A stretch of 64,000 nt of DNA, taken from assembly GCA_900467685.1 (NCBI GenBank), contig UBQX01000002.1, positions 1-64,000 of the forward strand, given 5' to 3'. This DNA is from Hyphomicrobiales bacterium. Its GTDB lineage: Bacteria > Pseudomonadota > Alphaproteobacteria > Rhizobiales > Rhizobiaceae. The position numbers and the translations under genes were made by a program. The notes under the pieces were generated by a model that saw only the letters and a program-made list of their open reading frames with translations, was not told where the DNA came from and did no database searches. Shown here piece by piece: positions 10,732 to 20,392 of this stretch. Each line of letters opens with the position of its first letter. Position 1 is the stretch's first letter.

Positions 10732-12669
10732 TCAGAACTCCTGCCAGTCTCCCTTGGTGTCGACTGCGGCGTTGCCGGAGAAGGCGGATGCGATCTTGCG
10801 GCCCAACGCCTTGACCGGAGAAACGGCCGGACGATCCGTCGGGGCGGCACTGCGCACTGGCGAATGCGAAGCCTTCCCACCCTCGGCCAGCTTGAACTGC
10901 GCAAGCAACCGGTTGAGCGAAACCACTTCCGATGCAAGGCTGTGGCTGGCGGCGGTCGACTCTTCCACCATCGCCGCGTTCTTCTGCGTATCCTGGTCCA
11001 TCTGGTTCACGGCCGTATTGATCTGGGCCAGACCAGAGGCCTGTTCCTGCGCCGACTCGACGATCGCCAGTACATGACGGTTGATCTCCTGCACTTCCGT
11101 GACGATCGTCTCGAGTGCCCGTCCAGTCTCGCCGACCAGCTTCACGCCCTGCTCGACCTGCGTGTTCGAGGTCGTGATCAGCGCCTTGATCTCCTTGGCT
11201 GCAGTCGCCGAGCGTTGCGCCAGCTCCCGCACTTCCTGTGCAACAACTGCAAAGCCCTTGCCGGCATCACCGGCACGCGCCGCTTCCACGCCGGCGTTCA
11301 GAGCGAGAAGGTTTGTCTGGAAGGCGATCTCGTCGATGACACCGATGATGTTGGAGATCTCGTTGGCCGACTTCGAAATCATCTCCATGGCCAGAACGGC
11401 CTGGCTGACGACCTGCCCCGACTGTTCGGCACCCGCCTTGGCGCGGCCTACAAGCTGACCGGCTTCCTGCGCACGCCGCGTGCTGTCGCGAACGGTCGTC
11501 GTGATCTGCTCCAGCGCAGCCGCTGTCTCTTCGACCGCTGCGGCCTGCTGTTCTGTGCGCTTGGCGAGATCGTCGGCAGCCGCCTTGATCTCGCTGCTGC
11601 CGGCGTCGATGCCGCGGGCATTTTCGGAAACCGACCGAAGCGCTGCCTGCAGCTTGTCGGCCGACTGGTTGAAGTCGTTGCGCACGCCGTCCAGCGCGGC
11701 AACGAAGGGCTCGCGGATTCGGTAGGAGACATCGCCGTCCGAAAGTTTGGCGAGTGCTGCAGCGAGATTGTCGACCGCAAACTGCACGTCGGCAGCCTCC
11801 TTGGCCTTCTGCTTCTCGCGCTCGATCCGCTCCCTCTCGCTCATCGAGCGATTGGCTTCGGTTTCCTGTTCAAGGCGGATGCGTTCGATGGCGCTTTCCT
11901 GGAAGACCAGCACAGCCTTGGCCATGGAGCCGATCTCATCCTTGCGCTCCAGCCCTTCGATCTTCGAAGACGTGTCGCCGGACGCGAGCGAGGCCATGCG
12001 TTCGCGCAACCGGCCGATCGGACCGGTGATGCCGCGCGTCGCGACATAAAGGGAAAGGATCAGGCCGATCAGGAACGCGACGCCCACCGTGCCGAGCGCG
12101 ATCATGATCGTCTTGTCGGTGGTTTCTGTCAGGTTGCCGCTCTTCTCGACAAGCGCGGCCTGTCGCGCGTCATTGTAAGCCCGCAGGTCGGAGCGCCATT
12201 TGTCCACCGCCGGATCGATCTCGGCAAGCATCTTGGCTGCATCCGCGCTCTTGCCGTCTGCATCGATTTTGACCGCCTTGTCGATCGAGTCGAAGAGCGC
12301 CTGCGCCCGGTCCTTGAAGTCCTTCACCATCTGGGCATTTTCAGGAGTCAGGGCGGCAACCTTGTCCATGCGGGCAGAGATGTCAGCCTTGCTGGCATCG
12401 TAGAACGCCTTGATGCCGGCATAGCCCGGGTCGGAGTTGTCATAGGCGACCAGCTGATAGGCGCTGTAGGGCACGCTGACCATGGCGGTCGCAGCCCGGA
12501 CGGTCTGGATTGCCGCAACACTGTCCGTGGTCAGGAAATCCGAATAGGTGTCGTCGGCACTCTTGTAGAAATAGGCCATCGTTCCCGTGGCCCCCAGGCC
12601 TACGACGCAAAGGGGAACGACAATGGACAGGATCTTCGCCTTGATGGATATATTCGCCAGTGCTGACAT
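10732..12669 (-). CDS. Methyl-accepting chemotaxis protein
   Basis: A 645-residue transmembrane receptor. TM1 is at about residues 13-33, a ~155-residue periplasmic helical sensor follows, and TM2 is at about 189-211, then HAMP. The cytoplasmic signalling hairpin has the conserved tip [22 protein letters not shown] and downstream [15 protein letters not shown] for CheA/CheW contact. The protein ends GDWQEF, which matches the aromatic C-terminal pentapeptide tether used by CheR/CheB. The ATG is preceded by GAGAGAAGC. It is a stand-alone gene with no chemotaxis operon nearby. The ligand is unknown. Confidence 0.93.
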   Translation of the reverse strand: MSALANISIKAKILSIVVPLCVVGLGATGTMAYFYKSADDTYSDFLTTDSVAAIQTVRAATAMVSVPYSAYQLVAYDNSDPGYAGIKAFYDASKADISARMDKVAALTPENAQMVKDFKDRAQALFDSIDKAVKIDADGKSADAAKMLAEIDPAVDKWRSDLRAYNDARQAALVEKSGNLTETTDKTIMIALGTVGVAFLIGLILSLYVATRGITGPIGRLRERMASLASGDTSSKIEGLERKDEIGSMAKAVLVFQESAIERIRLEQETEANRSMSERERIEREKQKAKEAADVQFAVDNLAAALAKLSDGDVSYRIREPFVAALDGVRNDFNQSADKLQAALRSVSENARGIDAGSSEIKAAADDLAKRTEQQAAAVEETAAALEQITTTVRDSTRRAQEAGQLVGRAKAGAEQSGQVVSQAVLAMEMISKSANEISNIIGVIDEIAFQTNLLALNAGVEAARAGDAGKGFAVVAQEVRELAQRSATAAKEIKALITTSNTQVEQGVKLVGETGRALETIVTEVQEINRHVLAIVESAQEQASGLAQINTAVNQMDQDTQKNAAMVEESTAASHSLASEVVSLNRLLAQFKLAEGGKASHSPVRSAAPTDRPAVSPVKALGRKIASAFSGNAAVDTKGDWQEF

Positions 12670-12860
12670 GCTTCTCTCTCGTCAGTGGGTCCGACCTTCT
12701 CGTGCGGGAGGCTTTACGGATTCGGAATCAGGACATTGCACGGCGAAACCCGACTCATTCGGGCCTTGTCCAGGGGGAGGATCCGGTCCACGCGAGATCG
12801 GATGCCGCAGACGCTAGGAAGAATTGCCAAACCAAACGTTAATTCCGGTTGTGCAATTTA

Positions 12861-12883
12861 GTGATGTCTAATTTAAACATCAC
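12861..12883. repeat. Inverted repeat in the MCP upstream region
   Basis: GTGATGT (12861-12867) and ACATCAC (12877-12883) form a perfect 7-bp inverted repeat with a 9-bp AT-rich spacer. It lies about 190 bp upstream of the chemotaxis-receptor start in a 337-bp gap that shows no other gene. It may be a regulator site; no family is assigned. Confidence 0.35.
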
Positions 12884-13006
12884 AATAAACCTATGCGTCG
12901 TTACGCTGAGCGAGAATTGACAGATCACAAGCAATGAAAATTTTTATCAGCCGCAGTCGATGCGGACTGAAGCACCGCTCGAGAGGGCGCACATGGTTCG
13001 AAACGA

Positions 13007-14347
13007 TCAGCCGTTTCCGGAAATCACCTGGCAGGAGAAAGACTTCGCCTTCAATGCACGGCATGCGTTTTCCGCCGTCTCACGACTGCTAAAGCCAATG
13101 AACCGGGCGCGGTAAACGCCACCGCCCGCTGCCTGGGCAAAGTTCATCACGCCATTGAGGCTCTGGCCTGCCTTGCCCCGGGCCTTCTCGAGAAGCCCGC
13201 GCGCATCGTCTTCCGTCCTGGCCGTGGCTATCTGCACCTGCCAAAGGGTTTCCGGATCGCTCGACATGTTGTCAGGGTCGGGCTCCTGGCTGGCAAGCGC
13301 GGCCTCGGTGGCCGCGGCCACATCTTCATCGGCATCGTCGTCATCGGATAGGCTTGCGGAGGCTTTCGCCTTGGAAGGCGCCTTGTTCGTCGTGCTGTAG
13401 CGGGAGGCCGGCAGCGGGACGGACCCTATCGAGGCAACCACGGCTTCCTCGCGCTGCGGTTCCGGCGCAGGCTCCCGTGCGGCAATGATCTGCGGGGCCG
13501 GCTTCGGCGCGGCAGGCGCCGGCGCAGCGTCGCGGCGCGCCAAGGCGGTCGGCATGGAGGCATTGAGCAGCGCCGCCATCTTGGCGTCGCGCGCGCCGGC
13601 CGAGCGGCCGCCCATCACGACACCGATCACCCGACGACCACCATCGTTGACCGCAGTCACGATGTTGAAACCGGAGGCGTTGGTATAACCCGTCTTGATG
13701 CCATCCATGCCGCGATAGCGGTACATGAGCCGATTATGCCCATGGATCGCGCGGCCCCGGAAGGAGAAGGCGCGGGTGGAGAAGAGCCGATATTCGCTCG
13801 GATAATCGCGGATCAGTGCAACGCCGAGCCGCGCCATGTCACGCGCCGTGGTCACCTGGCGCGGATCCGGAAGGCCAGAGCCGTTGCGGAAGGTCGTTCG
13901 CGTCATGCCCAGTTGCCGCGCCTTGCGCGTCAGCATGGACCCGCAATCGCTTCCGCGCGCGAGATAATCGCACATCGTCTCGGCAGCATCGTTGGCAGAC
14001 AGCACGATCATGCCGAGAACCGCCTCGCGCACCGTCAGGGACTGCCCTGCCCTGATGCCAAGCTTGAGCGGGATGACATGCGCGGCACGCGACGTCATCG
14101 GAATGCGCGTTTCCCATCCGATGCGCCCGGCGCGGATGGCCTCGAAGGTCATGTAGAGCGTCATCATCTTGGTCAGCGACGCAGGATGGTTCAGCGTATC
14201 GGCATTCTCTGAGGCGAGCACCTTGCCCGTATTGGCATCGAGCACAAAATGCGCGTACCCCGCCGCTGCCGGCTGAGCGGCAAGCAGCGTTGAGGCGAGC
14301 ATGAGGGTGCTCAAGATGGCCACGCGCAATGCAGTCAGACGGCGCAT
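13007..14347 (-). CDS. D-alanyl-D-alanine carboxypeptidase (S11) with SPOR-like tail
   Basis: A secreted penicillin-binding protein of the PBP5/6 (peptidase S11) family that trims the terminal D-Ala from peptidoglycan pentapeptides. A signal peptide covers about residues 1-29. The three active-site motifs are SLTK (57-60), SAN (117-119) and KTG (near 217, in GIKTGYTNASG). A linker rich in Ala, Pro and Glu follows, and the last ~80 residues (WQVQIATARTEDDARGLLEKA...) look like a SPOR domain, which binds denuded septal glycan. CAGGAGACCTTGC precedes the ATG. A paralogue lies directly upstream, and a CtrA-type site sits in the promoter. Confidence 0.93.
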   Translation of the reverse strand: MRRLTALRVAILSTLMLASTLLAAQPAAAGYAHFVLDANTGKVLASENADTLNHPASLTKMMTLYMTFEAIRAGRIGWETRIPMTSRAAHVIPLKLGIRAGQSLTVREAVLGMIVLSANDAAETMCDYLARGSDCGSMLTRKARQLGMTRTTFRNGSGLPDPRQVTTARDMARLGVALIRDYPSEYRLFSTRAFSFRGRAIHGHNRLMYRYRGMDGIKTGYTNASGFNIVTAVNDGGRRVIGVVMGGRSAGARDAKMAALLNASMPTALARRDAAPAPAAPKPAPQIIAAREPAPEPQREEAVVASIGSVPLPASRYSTTNKAPSKAKASASLSDDDDADEDVAAATEAALASQEPDPDNMSSDPETLWQVQIATARTEDDARGLLEKARGKAGQSLNGVMNFAQAAGGGVYRARFIGFSSRETAENACRALKAKSFSCQVISGNG

Positions 14348-14439
14348 GCAAGGTCTCCTGCAATATCGTTTATCCGTCTGATTCTAATGGTGTTGCATGG
14401 CAACAGAGAAGTTAAAATTTTAACGATCTGAAGTCATCG

Positions 14440-14455
14440 TTAACAAGTGGTTAAC
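14440..14455. promoter_or_regulatory. Candidate CtrA binding site
   Basis: TTAA-CAAGTGG-TTAAC matches the alphaproteobacterial CtrA consensus TTAA-N7-TTAA(C) exactly and reads as a full site on both strands. It lies about 95 bp upstream of the carboxypeptidase start at 14347 and just beyond the 3' end of the upstream paralogue. This suggests cell-cycle control of septal wall trimming. Confidence 0.55.
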
Positions 14456-14480
14456 AGTCGATCCTGCCCTCGCCGCGTAC

Positions 14481-15692
14481 CTAACCATTGGCCCCCACGA
14501 CGAAACATTTGAAGTCAAGCGCGGTCAGCGACTTGCAGGCATTGCGCGCCACATCCCGGCTGTCGAACCCCGAGAAGCGGGCGCGATAGAAGGCGGTGCC
14601 GTTGCGCTCCACTTTGAGCGCCTGCGCGAGCGCCCGGCTGAGGGCACCGCGATCGGCGCTCCGTGCGCGCATCAACATGGCCATCGCTGCATCGCGCGTA
14701 TCGACCGCTGCGATCTGGATCTGCCATCGCCCCGCATGCGTCGCCACCGGGAGCGGGTTATCGACCTGCTCATAGGTGCGCGACGAAGGCAGGGGAACGG
14801 GTCCGAGGCTGGCCGTCAGTACGGGATCAACCTCGCGCGCCGGTGTCGGCAGCAAGGGATTGCGCCCCTTCGATGCCTTCGGCAGGGCGCTATCGAGAAG
14901 CGCCGCCATCCGGCGGTCGCGGCCGGCAGCCGTTCTGCCACCCATGACCACGCCGACGAGTTCTCTTCCTCCCTTGCTGACCGCGGTGACGATGTTGAAG
15001 CCGGATGCGTTGGTGAAACCCGTCTTGATGCCATCCATGCCGGAATAGCGATACATCAGCCTGTTATGACCATGGATGGTCCGCCCGCGAAATTTGAAGG
15101 AGCGCGTGGCGAACATCTTGTATTCCTTCGGAAAGTCGCGCTTGAGCGCAAGACCCAGGCGCGCCATGTCGCGCGCCGTTGTCTTCTGCCGACGGTCCGG
15201 CAGACCGGAGCCGTTGCGGAAGGTGGTGCGCTTCATGCCCAGCGCATGCGCCTTGCGCGTCAGCATCACGCCGCAACTTGTCTTGCGACCCGCGAGCCTG
15301 TCGCACATCGCTTCGGCCGCATCGTTGGCCGAGAGCACGATCATGCCCAGCACGGCCTCGCGCACGGTGATCTTGTCGCCCGCGCGCACACCGAGCTTCA
15401 GCGGCACTGCCCGCGCCGCACGCTTCGTCATGACGATCCGGGATTTCCATTCAAGCCTGCCCTGATGCAGCGCCTCGAAGGTCATGTAGAGCGTCATCAT
15501 CTTGGTGAGAGACGCGGGATAGTTGAGCGTATCGGCGTGGTTGGCCGAGAGCACCTTGCCGGTCTTCGCATCCATCACGAGATGCGCATAACCGGCCTCG
15601 GCCGTGGTTGCGGAAAAAAGCGCCGAAACGAAAAGCGCGGCGGAAATCAGACTGCGACGCATGAATACGCCAAAGCCGGATGGGAGAGCCAT
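14481..15692 (-). CDS. D-alanyl-D-alanine carboxypeptidase (S11), tandem paralogue
   Basis: Closely related to the next gene at 13007-14347. Signal peptide within residues 1-33 (MRRSLISAALFVSALFSATTAEA after a short N-extension), SLTK at 61-64, SAN near 121, and KTG in GIKTGFTNASG. The C-terminal ~75 residues (WQIQIAAVDTRDAAMAMLMRA...FSGFDSRDVARNACKSL) again look like SPOR. Its linker is much shorter than in the paralogue. GAGGAG lies 6 nt before the chosen ATG at 15692, although an internal ATG at 15662 would also leave a complete signal peptide. The pair probably arose by tandem duplication. Confidence 0.92.
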   Translation of the reverse strand: MALPSGFGVFMRRSLISAALFVSALFSATTAEAGYAHLVMDAKTGKVLSANHADTLNYPASLTKMMTLYMTFEALHQGRLEWKSRIVMTKRAARAVPLKLGVRAGDKITVREAVLGMIVLSANDAAEAMCDRLAGRKTSCGVMLTRKAHALGMKRTTFRNGSGLPDRRQKTTARDMARLGLALKRDFPKEYKMFATRSFKFRGRTIHGHNRLMYRYSGMDGIKTGFTNASGFNIVTAVSKGGRELVGVVMGGRTAAGRDRRMAALLDSALPKASKGRNPLLPTPAREVDPVLTASLGPVPLPSSRTYEQVDNPLPVATHAGRWQIQIAAVDTRDAAMAMLMRARSADRGALSRALAQALKVERNGTAFYRARFSGFDSRDVARNACKSLTALDFKCFVVGANG

Positions 15693-15809
15693 GTTCTACT
15701 CCTCAAGCGGACATTCGGGGATTTTTTTGCCAGGATGGCGGGTCGGAGCGCCCTGCGCTCGGCTAAACGATGGAAGCAAATGCTTAACGAAAGGTTGCCG
15801 CAGCGGATT

Positions 15810-16688
15810 TTATGCGGGCACCACGGCGCGGCGGGTCGTCAGATAGACGCCAACCGCAGCGACTGCAGCACCGATGATCATCGGCACGGTCAGCGCCTCG
15901 CCGAACAGAACCCAGGCCTGCAGCGCGACCGCCGCCGGCACGAGATAGTTCAGCGACGCCGCCTGCGATACCTGTCCCCGCCGCAGCAGATAGAGAAGCA
16001 GGCCGATGGCTCCGGCGGAAAGGGCCAGCACCGACCAGGCCATCGTCGCCCATACGGCCAGCGAATTGTCGAAATGCGGCGTCTCCAGCAGGAGGGCCAG
16101 TGGCGTCAGCACGACGAAGGCACCGACATATTGCAGCAGCGCGATCGTCCGCAGGTCACCACTGTGAAGATGCTGCTTCTGGTAGATCGAGCCATAGGTC
16201 ACGGCCGCCATGCCGCCGACATTGACGAGCACCGGGATGAGCGGCACCGCACTTGCGTCCGTCGCCATCAGCTTCGGCGCAATGGCAATGATGATGCCGA
16301 AAAAGCCGAGCGCGAGCCCCAGCTTCTGCTTCGCGGAGAGTCGCTCGCCCACCAGAAAGGGCGCGGCCACGGCCGTCATCAGCGGCTGCAGGGCAGAGAT
16401 CAGCCCGGATATGCCGGCTGGCACGCCATGCGCAATGCTCCACCAAACGCCGCTGAGATAGATCCCGTGCAGGAAGACGCCACTGATGGCCGCATGTAGC
16501 GTTGCGTTCCGGCTCCCGAGCCAACGCGCCCCGCTGACAAGACAGATGCCATAGAACAGGACGATGGCAAGGGCGAAGCGGATGACGAGAAAAAGAAGCG
16601 GGCTTGCATGAAACGCGCCGTATTTCGCGACAATCCAGCCTGTCGACCAGAGGACCACGAAGACGGCAGGGATGAAACGTTCAATCAT
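15810..16688 (-). CDS. EamA/DMT-family transporter
   Basis: A drug/metabolite-transporter superfamily protein with two EamA repeats and about ten transmembrane helices, starting MIERFIPAVFVVLWSTGW and ending near PMIIGAAVAAVGVYLTTRRA. Substrates in this superfamily range from amino acids to nucleotides and cannot be read from sequence. The frame is open for 55 codons upstream, but that extension is polar and unlike the family, so I start at ATG 16688; the ribosome site is weak and ATG 16724 is possible. It stands alone, converging on nothing. Confidence 0.85.
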   Translation of the reverse strand: MIERFIPAVFVVLWSTGWIVAKYGAFHASPLLFLVIRFALAIVLFYGICLVSGARWLGSRNATLHAAISGVFLHGIYLSGVWWSIAHGVPAGISGLISALQPLMTAVAAPFLVGERLSAKQKLGLALGFFGIIIAIAPKLMATDASAVPLIPVLVNVGGMAAVTYGSIYQKQHLHSGDLRTIALLQYVGAFVVLTPLALLLETPHFDNSLAVWATMAWSVLALSAGAIGLLLYLLRRGQVSQAASLNYLVPAAVALQAWVLFGEALTVPMIIGAAVAAVGVYLTTRRAVVPA

Positions 16689-17004
16689 GATGAGAGATGC
16701 TGTCTTGGGGATGGGCCGGGGCATTCGGACACGCGTTTCATAGGCCGATTGGCCGGCTCGGTCCAGTGCACAATTTTGCGCCTGCCTAAAATTTAAACAG
16801 TGCACACAAGCCTTTTCGAGCCACTTTGCTGGCTCTGCCCGCATTTTAAGCAATCGTTATCAGCGCGAGTAAGGTGAGATCGGGGAACTTTCTGGAAAAT
16901 CAGGCATTTATGCAAAACCGATATTATTCGCAGCCAACTGTGCATGGTTCTTGCATTATCGGAATTGTTGTATTCATATGAATAAAAAACGGGGGAACAC
17001 GGCA
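16689..17004. other. Divergent intergenic region
   Basis: This 316-bp AT-richer gap separates the EamA transporter (minus) from the ATP-grasp operon (plus) and should carry promoters for both. I see no RNA gene or repeat in it. Confidence 0.5.
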
Positions 17005-18414
17005 TTGGCATTTGATGAAATGTTGAATGCAGGCGCAGATCCGAGACCGCCATACCGCTCTTATCACGAATGGTATGCGGCGCAGGATCCGGCAAACCTG
17101 ATTGCAAAATCGCGCGACGCAGAAAACATATTCCGAAAGACAGGCATCACTTTCAATGTCTATGGTCACGAGGACCAGTCGGAAAAACTCATCCCCTTCG
17201 ATATCATCCCACGCATCATTTCCGGTCGAGAGTGGCGCAAGCTCGCGCAAGGGATCGAACAGCGCGTCATCGCGCTCAATGCCTTCCTCGACGACATCTA
17301 TCACAAGCAGGAAATCATCAAGGCGGGCCGCGTTCCGCGCGCACTGATCGAGAAGAACCCTACCTTCCTGCCCGAAATGATTGGCATGCGCCCGCCGGGC
17401 GGCGTGTACACCCATATCGTTGGCACCGACATCGTGCGCACCGGCGAGGACCAGTTCTACGTTCTGGAAGACAATGCCCGCACGCCGTCCGGCGTCTCCT
17501 ACATGCTGGAGAACCGGGAAACGATGATGCAGATGTTCCCGGAACTCTTCTTCGCCAACAAGGTGCGCCCGGTCGAGGACTATCCCTACCAGCTCCGCCA
17601 GAGCCTGCAGGAACTCGCGCCTCCCGGCTGCAAGGGCAAGCCCCGCGTGGCGGTGCTCACGCCCGGCATCTACAATTCCGCCTATTACGAGCACTCGTTC
17701 CTCGCCGACCAGATGGGTGTGGAACTCGTGGAAGGTTCGGACCTGCGTGTCATCGACGGCAAGGTCTGCATGCGCACCACCCTCGGCTATCAGGCCATCG
17801 ACGTGCTCTACCGCCGCGTGGATGACGATTTCCTCGATCCGCTGACCTTCCGGCCTGACAGCGCGCTCGGCATTCCCGGCATCATGGATGTCTATCGCGC
17901 CGGCAATATCACCATTGCCAATGCGCCGGGCACCGGGATTTGCGACGACAAGGCGATTTATTCCTACATGCCGGAAATCGTCGAATTCTATACCGGCCGC
18001 AAGGCCATGCTGGAAAACGTGCCGACCTGGCGCTGCTCGGAAGAGTCGAGCCTGAAATACGTGCTCGAGCACATCGACGAGCTGGTGGTGAAGGAAGTTC
18101 ACGGCTCAGGCGGCTACGGCATGCTTGTCGGCCCGACCGCCACCAAGAAGGAACGGCTGGACTTTGCCGAGAAGCTCAAGGCAAAGCCCGCCAATTATAT
18201 CGCACAACCCACCCTGTCGCTTTCGACAGTGCCGATCCTCGTGAAGAACGGCGTGGCCCCGCGCCACGTCGATCTTCGCCCCTATGTCCTTGTTTCGAAG
18301 ACCGTCAAGATCATCCCCGGAGGGCTGACCCGCGTGGCGCTGAAGGAAGGCTCGCTGGTCGTCAATTCCAGCCAGGGCGGCGGCACCAAGGACACCTGGG
18401 TTCTGGAGGACTGA
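17005..18414 (+). CDS. Circularly permuted type 2 ATP-grasp protein (DUF404/DUF407)
   Basis: First gene of a three-gene operon. The protein matches the circularly permuted ATP-grasp family from its first residues (AFDEML...YRSYHEWYAA) through PFDIIPRIIS, VLEDNARTPSGVSYMLENR, DDKAIYSYMPEIVEFY and VVKEVHGSGGYGMLVGP, the last being the nucleotide-binding loop. By analogy it would form amide or peptide bonds using ATP. The start is TTG at 17005, giving MAFDEM, with GGGGGA 8 nt upstream; an in-frame ATG at 16978 lacks a ribosome site. The alpha-E gene begins 5 bp after the stop. The substrate is unknown; comparative genomics predicts a peptide-modifying or peptide-synthesising system. Confidence 0.9.
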   Translation: MAFDEMLNAGADPRPPYRSYHEWYAAQDPANLIAKSRDAENIFRKTGITFNVYGHEDQSEKLIPFDIIPRIISGREWRKLAQGIEQRVIALNAFLDDIYHKQEIIKAGRVPRALIEKNPTFLPEMIGMRPPGGVYTHIVGTDIVRTGEDQFYVLEDNARTPSGVSYMLENRETMMQMFPELFFANKVRPVEDYPYQLRQSLQELAPPGCKGKPRVAVLTPGIYNSAYYEHSFLADQMGVELVEGSDLRVIDGKVCMRTTLGYQAIDVLYRRVDDDFLDPLTFRPDSALGIPGIMDVYRAGNITIANAPGTGICDDKAIYSYMPEIVEFYTGRKAMLENVPTWRCSEESSLKYVLEHIDELVVKEVHGSGGYGMLVGPTATKKERLDFAEKLKAKPANYIAQPTLSLSTVPILVKNGVAPRHVDLRPYVLVSKTVKIIPGGLTRVALKEGSLVVNSSQGGGTKDTWVLED

Positions 18415-18418
18415 GAGA

Positions 18419-19357
18419 ATGCTCGGAAGGACTGCAAACGGACTCTACTGGATGTTCCGTTACATCGAGCGCGCGGAAAACATTGCGCGCCTCATCGACG
18501 CCGGGCTCCGGATGTCGCTCACCCGCTCCGGCGCCACGGATGGCGACTGGGACGGCGTTCTCCAGAGCGCCGGCATGCAGCAGGCATTTCTGGAAGAATA
18601 TGAGGCGGTTACCGATAGCGACGCCATCGACTTCATGTTGCGAAGCCGCAACAACCCCTCAAGCGTGATGTCGTGCATCGAGGCCGCGCGCAACAATGCG
18701 CGCATGGTGCGCACGGCGCTCACCCGGGAGACCTGGGAAGCCACCAACGAATTCTGGATCGAACTCAAGCAACTGCTCGCCCGCAAGGTGCGTCCGCAGG
18801 ACATGCCAAGCGTCATCGAGACGATCAAGCGCCGCGCCGGCCTTGTGCGCGGTGCCTTCCACGGCACGATGCTGCGCAACGAGATCTACAATTTCTCGCG
18901 CATCGGCACGTTCATCGAGCGCGCCGACAACACGTCACGCATTCTCGACGTCAAGTATTACGTGCTGCTGCCCTCCGTCTCCCATGTCGGCTCATCGCTC
19001 GACAATATCCAGTGGGAATCGATCCTGCGCTCGGTCTCGGCGCACCGCGCCTATGGCTGGGTCTATGACGCGGTCTACAATCCGGCCAATATTGCCGACT
19101 TCCTGATCCTGAACGGCCAGATGCCGCGCTCGCTGCATTATTGCTACGACAAGATCGTCTCCAACCTCGCCTATCTCGAACGCGAGTACAAGCAGCGCCT
19201 CGATGCCCACGATACGGCAGAAGCGACGCTGAAACTGCTCGAAAAGGGCTCGATCAAGGATGTGATGGATCAAGGTCTGCACGAATTCCTCGAGGACTTC
19301 ATCGGCCACAACAACCGGCTCGGAATGCAGATTTCCGAAGGTTATCGCTTCTATTGA
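18419..19357 (+). CDS. Alpha-E domain protein (DUF403)
   Basis: A 312-residue all-helical protein of the alpha-E family, opening LGRTANGLYWMFRYIERAENIARLIDAGLRM, the signature N-terminus, with SRIGTFIERADNTSRILDVKY in the middle. The family is almost always encoded between a permuted ATP-grasp protein and a transglutaminase-like protein, as here, and is thought to be a partner or carrier in that system. It starts 5 bp after the ATP-grasp stop and ends 18 bp before the next ATG, so the three are surely co-transcribed. No catalytic role has been assigned. Confidence 0.92.
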   Translation: MLGRTANGLYWMFRYIERAENIARLIDAGLRMSLTRSGATDGDWDGVLQSAGMQQAFLEEYEAVTDSDAIDFMLRSRNNPSSVMSCIEAARNNARMVRTALTRETWEATNEFWIELKQLLARKVRPQDMPSVIETIKRRAGLVRGAFHGTMLRNEIYNFSRIGTFIERADNTSRILDVKYYVLLPSVSHVGSSLDNIQWESILRSVSAHRAYGWVYDAVYNPANIADFLILNGQMPRSLHYCYDKIVSNLAYLEREYKQRLDAHDTAEATLKLLEKGSIKDVMDQGLHEFLEDFIGHNNRLGMQISEGYRFY

Positions 19358-19375
19358 GCCCGAATGGACCGCCCC

Positions 19376-20200
19376 ATGCGCCTGAAGATAAACCACACGA
19401 CCGAATATACCTACGACGACCCGGTGCAGTATTCGCTGCAGCGCCTGCGTCTGACGCCGAAATCCGGCCCGACGCAGACCGTCCTTTCCTGGAAGACCTC
19501 CGTGGAAGGCGCGAAGCTGGAAGTCGGCTATGACGACCAGTTCCAGAACTTCACCGAACTCGTCTCGCTGAACGGCGAGCAGCATTCCATCCGCATCGTT
19601 GCCGAAGGCGAGGTCGAGACCATCGACAAGGCCGGCGTCCTCGGTCCCCATACGGCCTACGCGCCGCTCTGGCTCTACCGCCGCGAAACGCCGCTGACCA
19701 AGCCCGGCAAGCTCATCCGCGAACTGGTCAAGTCGCTCGATGCCGCAGAAGACCTGCCCAAGCTGCATCAGCTGATGAGCCGCATCAAGGCGCGCATCGT
19801 CTACACGGCGGGCACGACGGATTCCACGACGACGGCGGAACAGGCGATGGAACTGAAGACCGGCGTCTGCCAGGATCATGCCCATGTCTTCATCGCCGCC
19901 GCGCGCCAAATGGGCTTCCCCGCCCGCTACGTCTCCGGCTACCTGCACATGCCCGGCAACCCGGCGCAGACGGCGAGCCACGCATGGGCGGAAGCTCATG
20001 TCGACGGCCTCGGCTGGGTCGGCTTCGACGCAGCCAACGACATCTGCCCCAACGAGGACTATGTCCGCATCGCCTGCGGCCTCGACTACAAGGACGCCTG
20101 CCCCATCTCGGGAATGATCCATGGCCTCTCATCCGAGACGATGAAGGTCGCGGTCATGGTGGAAGGACCGGGTCAGTCGCAAAGCCAGAGCCAGAGCTGA
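19376..20200 (+). CDS. Transglutaminase-like cysteine peptidase family protein
   Basis: The bacterial transglutaminase-like N-terminal region (LKINHTTEYTYDDPVQYSLQRLRLTPKSG) is followed by the core domain with Cys in TGVCQDHAHVFIAAAR, His in ASHAWAEAHVDGLGWVGFD and the Asp of that last motif, so the papain-like triad is complete. Third gene of the ATP-grasp/alpha-E operon; it may cleave or cross-link the peptide made by the ATP-grasp enzyme. I start at ATG 19376 (MRLKI), the usual family start; ATG 19364 is also open. The C-terminus ends in a Gln/Ser repeat. No signal peptide, so cytoplasmic. Confidence 0.9.
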   Translation: MRLKINHTTEYTYDDPVQYSLQRLRLTPKSGPTQTVLSWKTSVEGAKLEVGYDDQFQNFTELVSLNGEQHSIRIVAEGEVETIDKAGVLGPHTAYAPLWLYRRETPLTKPGKLIRELVKSLDAAEDLPKLHQLMSRIKARIVYTAGTTDSTTTAEQAMELKTGVCQDHAHVFIAAARQMGFPARYVSGYLHMPGNPAQTASHAWAEAHVDGLGWVGFDAANDICPNEDYVRIACGLDYKDACPISGMIHGLSSETMKVAVMVEGPGQSQSQSQS

Positions 20201-20226
20201 GTTCTGCCGCCACCAGAAAACGAAAA

Positions 20227-20249
20227 AAGGCCAAGCGATGCTTGACCTT
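20227..20249 (+). terminator. Hairpin after the ATP-grasp operon
   Basis: AAGGCCAAGC (20227-20236) and GCTTGACCTT (20240-20249) pair with a single mismatch and a 3-nt loop, 27 bp after the transglutaminase-like stop. An A-run precedes it, but there is no clear U-tract after it, so termination is only probable. Confidence 0.45.
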
Positions 20250-20392
20250 CCTCATTGCCTGCGCGGCGCCAGTTCATCCGTGGCTTGCCTCTCGCTGACA
20301 AGAGGCTTCTACCTCATGTATTTGACAGCAATATGACATGGACGAATCTTGGCTACACCCGATAGTCTCCCGTCAAACCGGGAGACTTCAGG

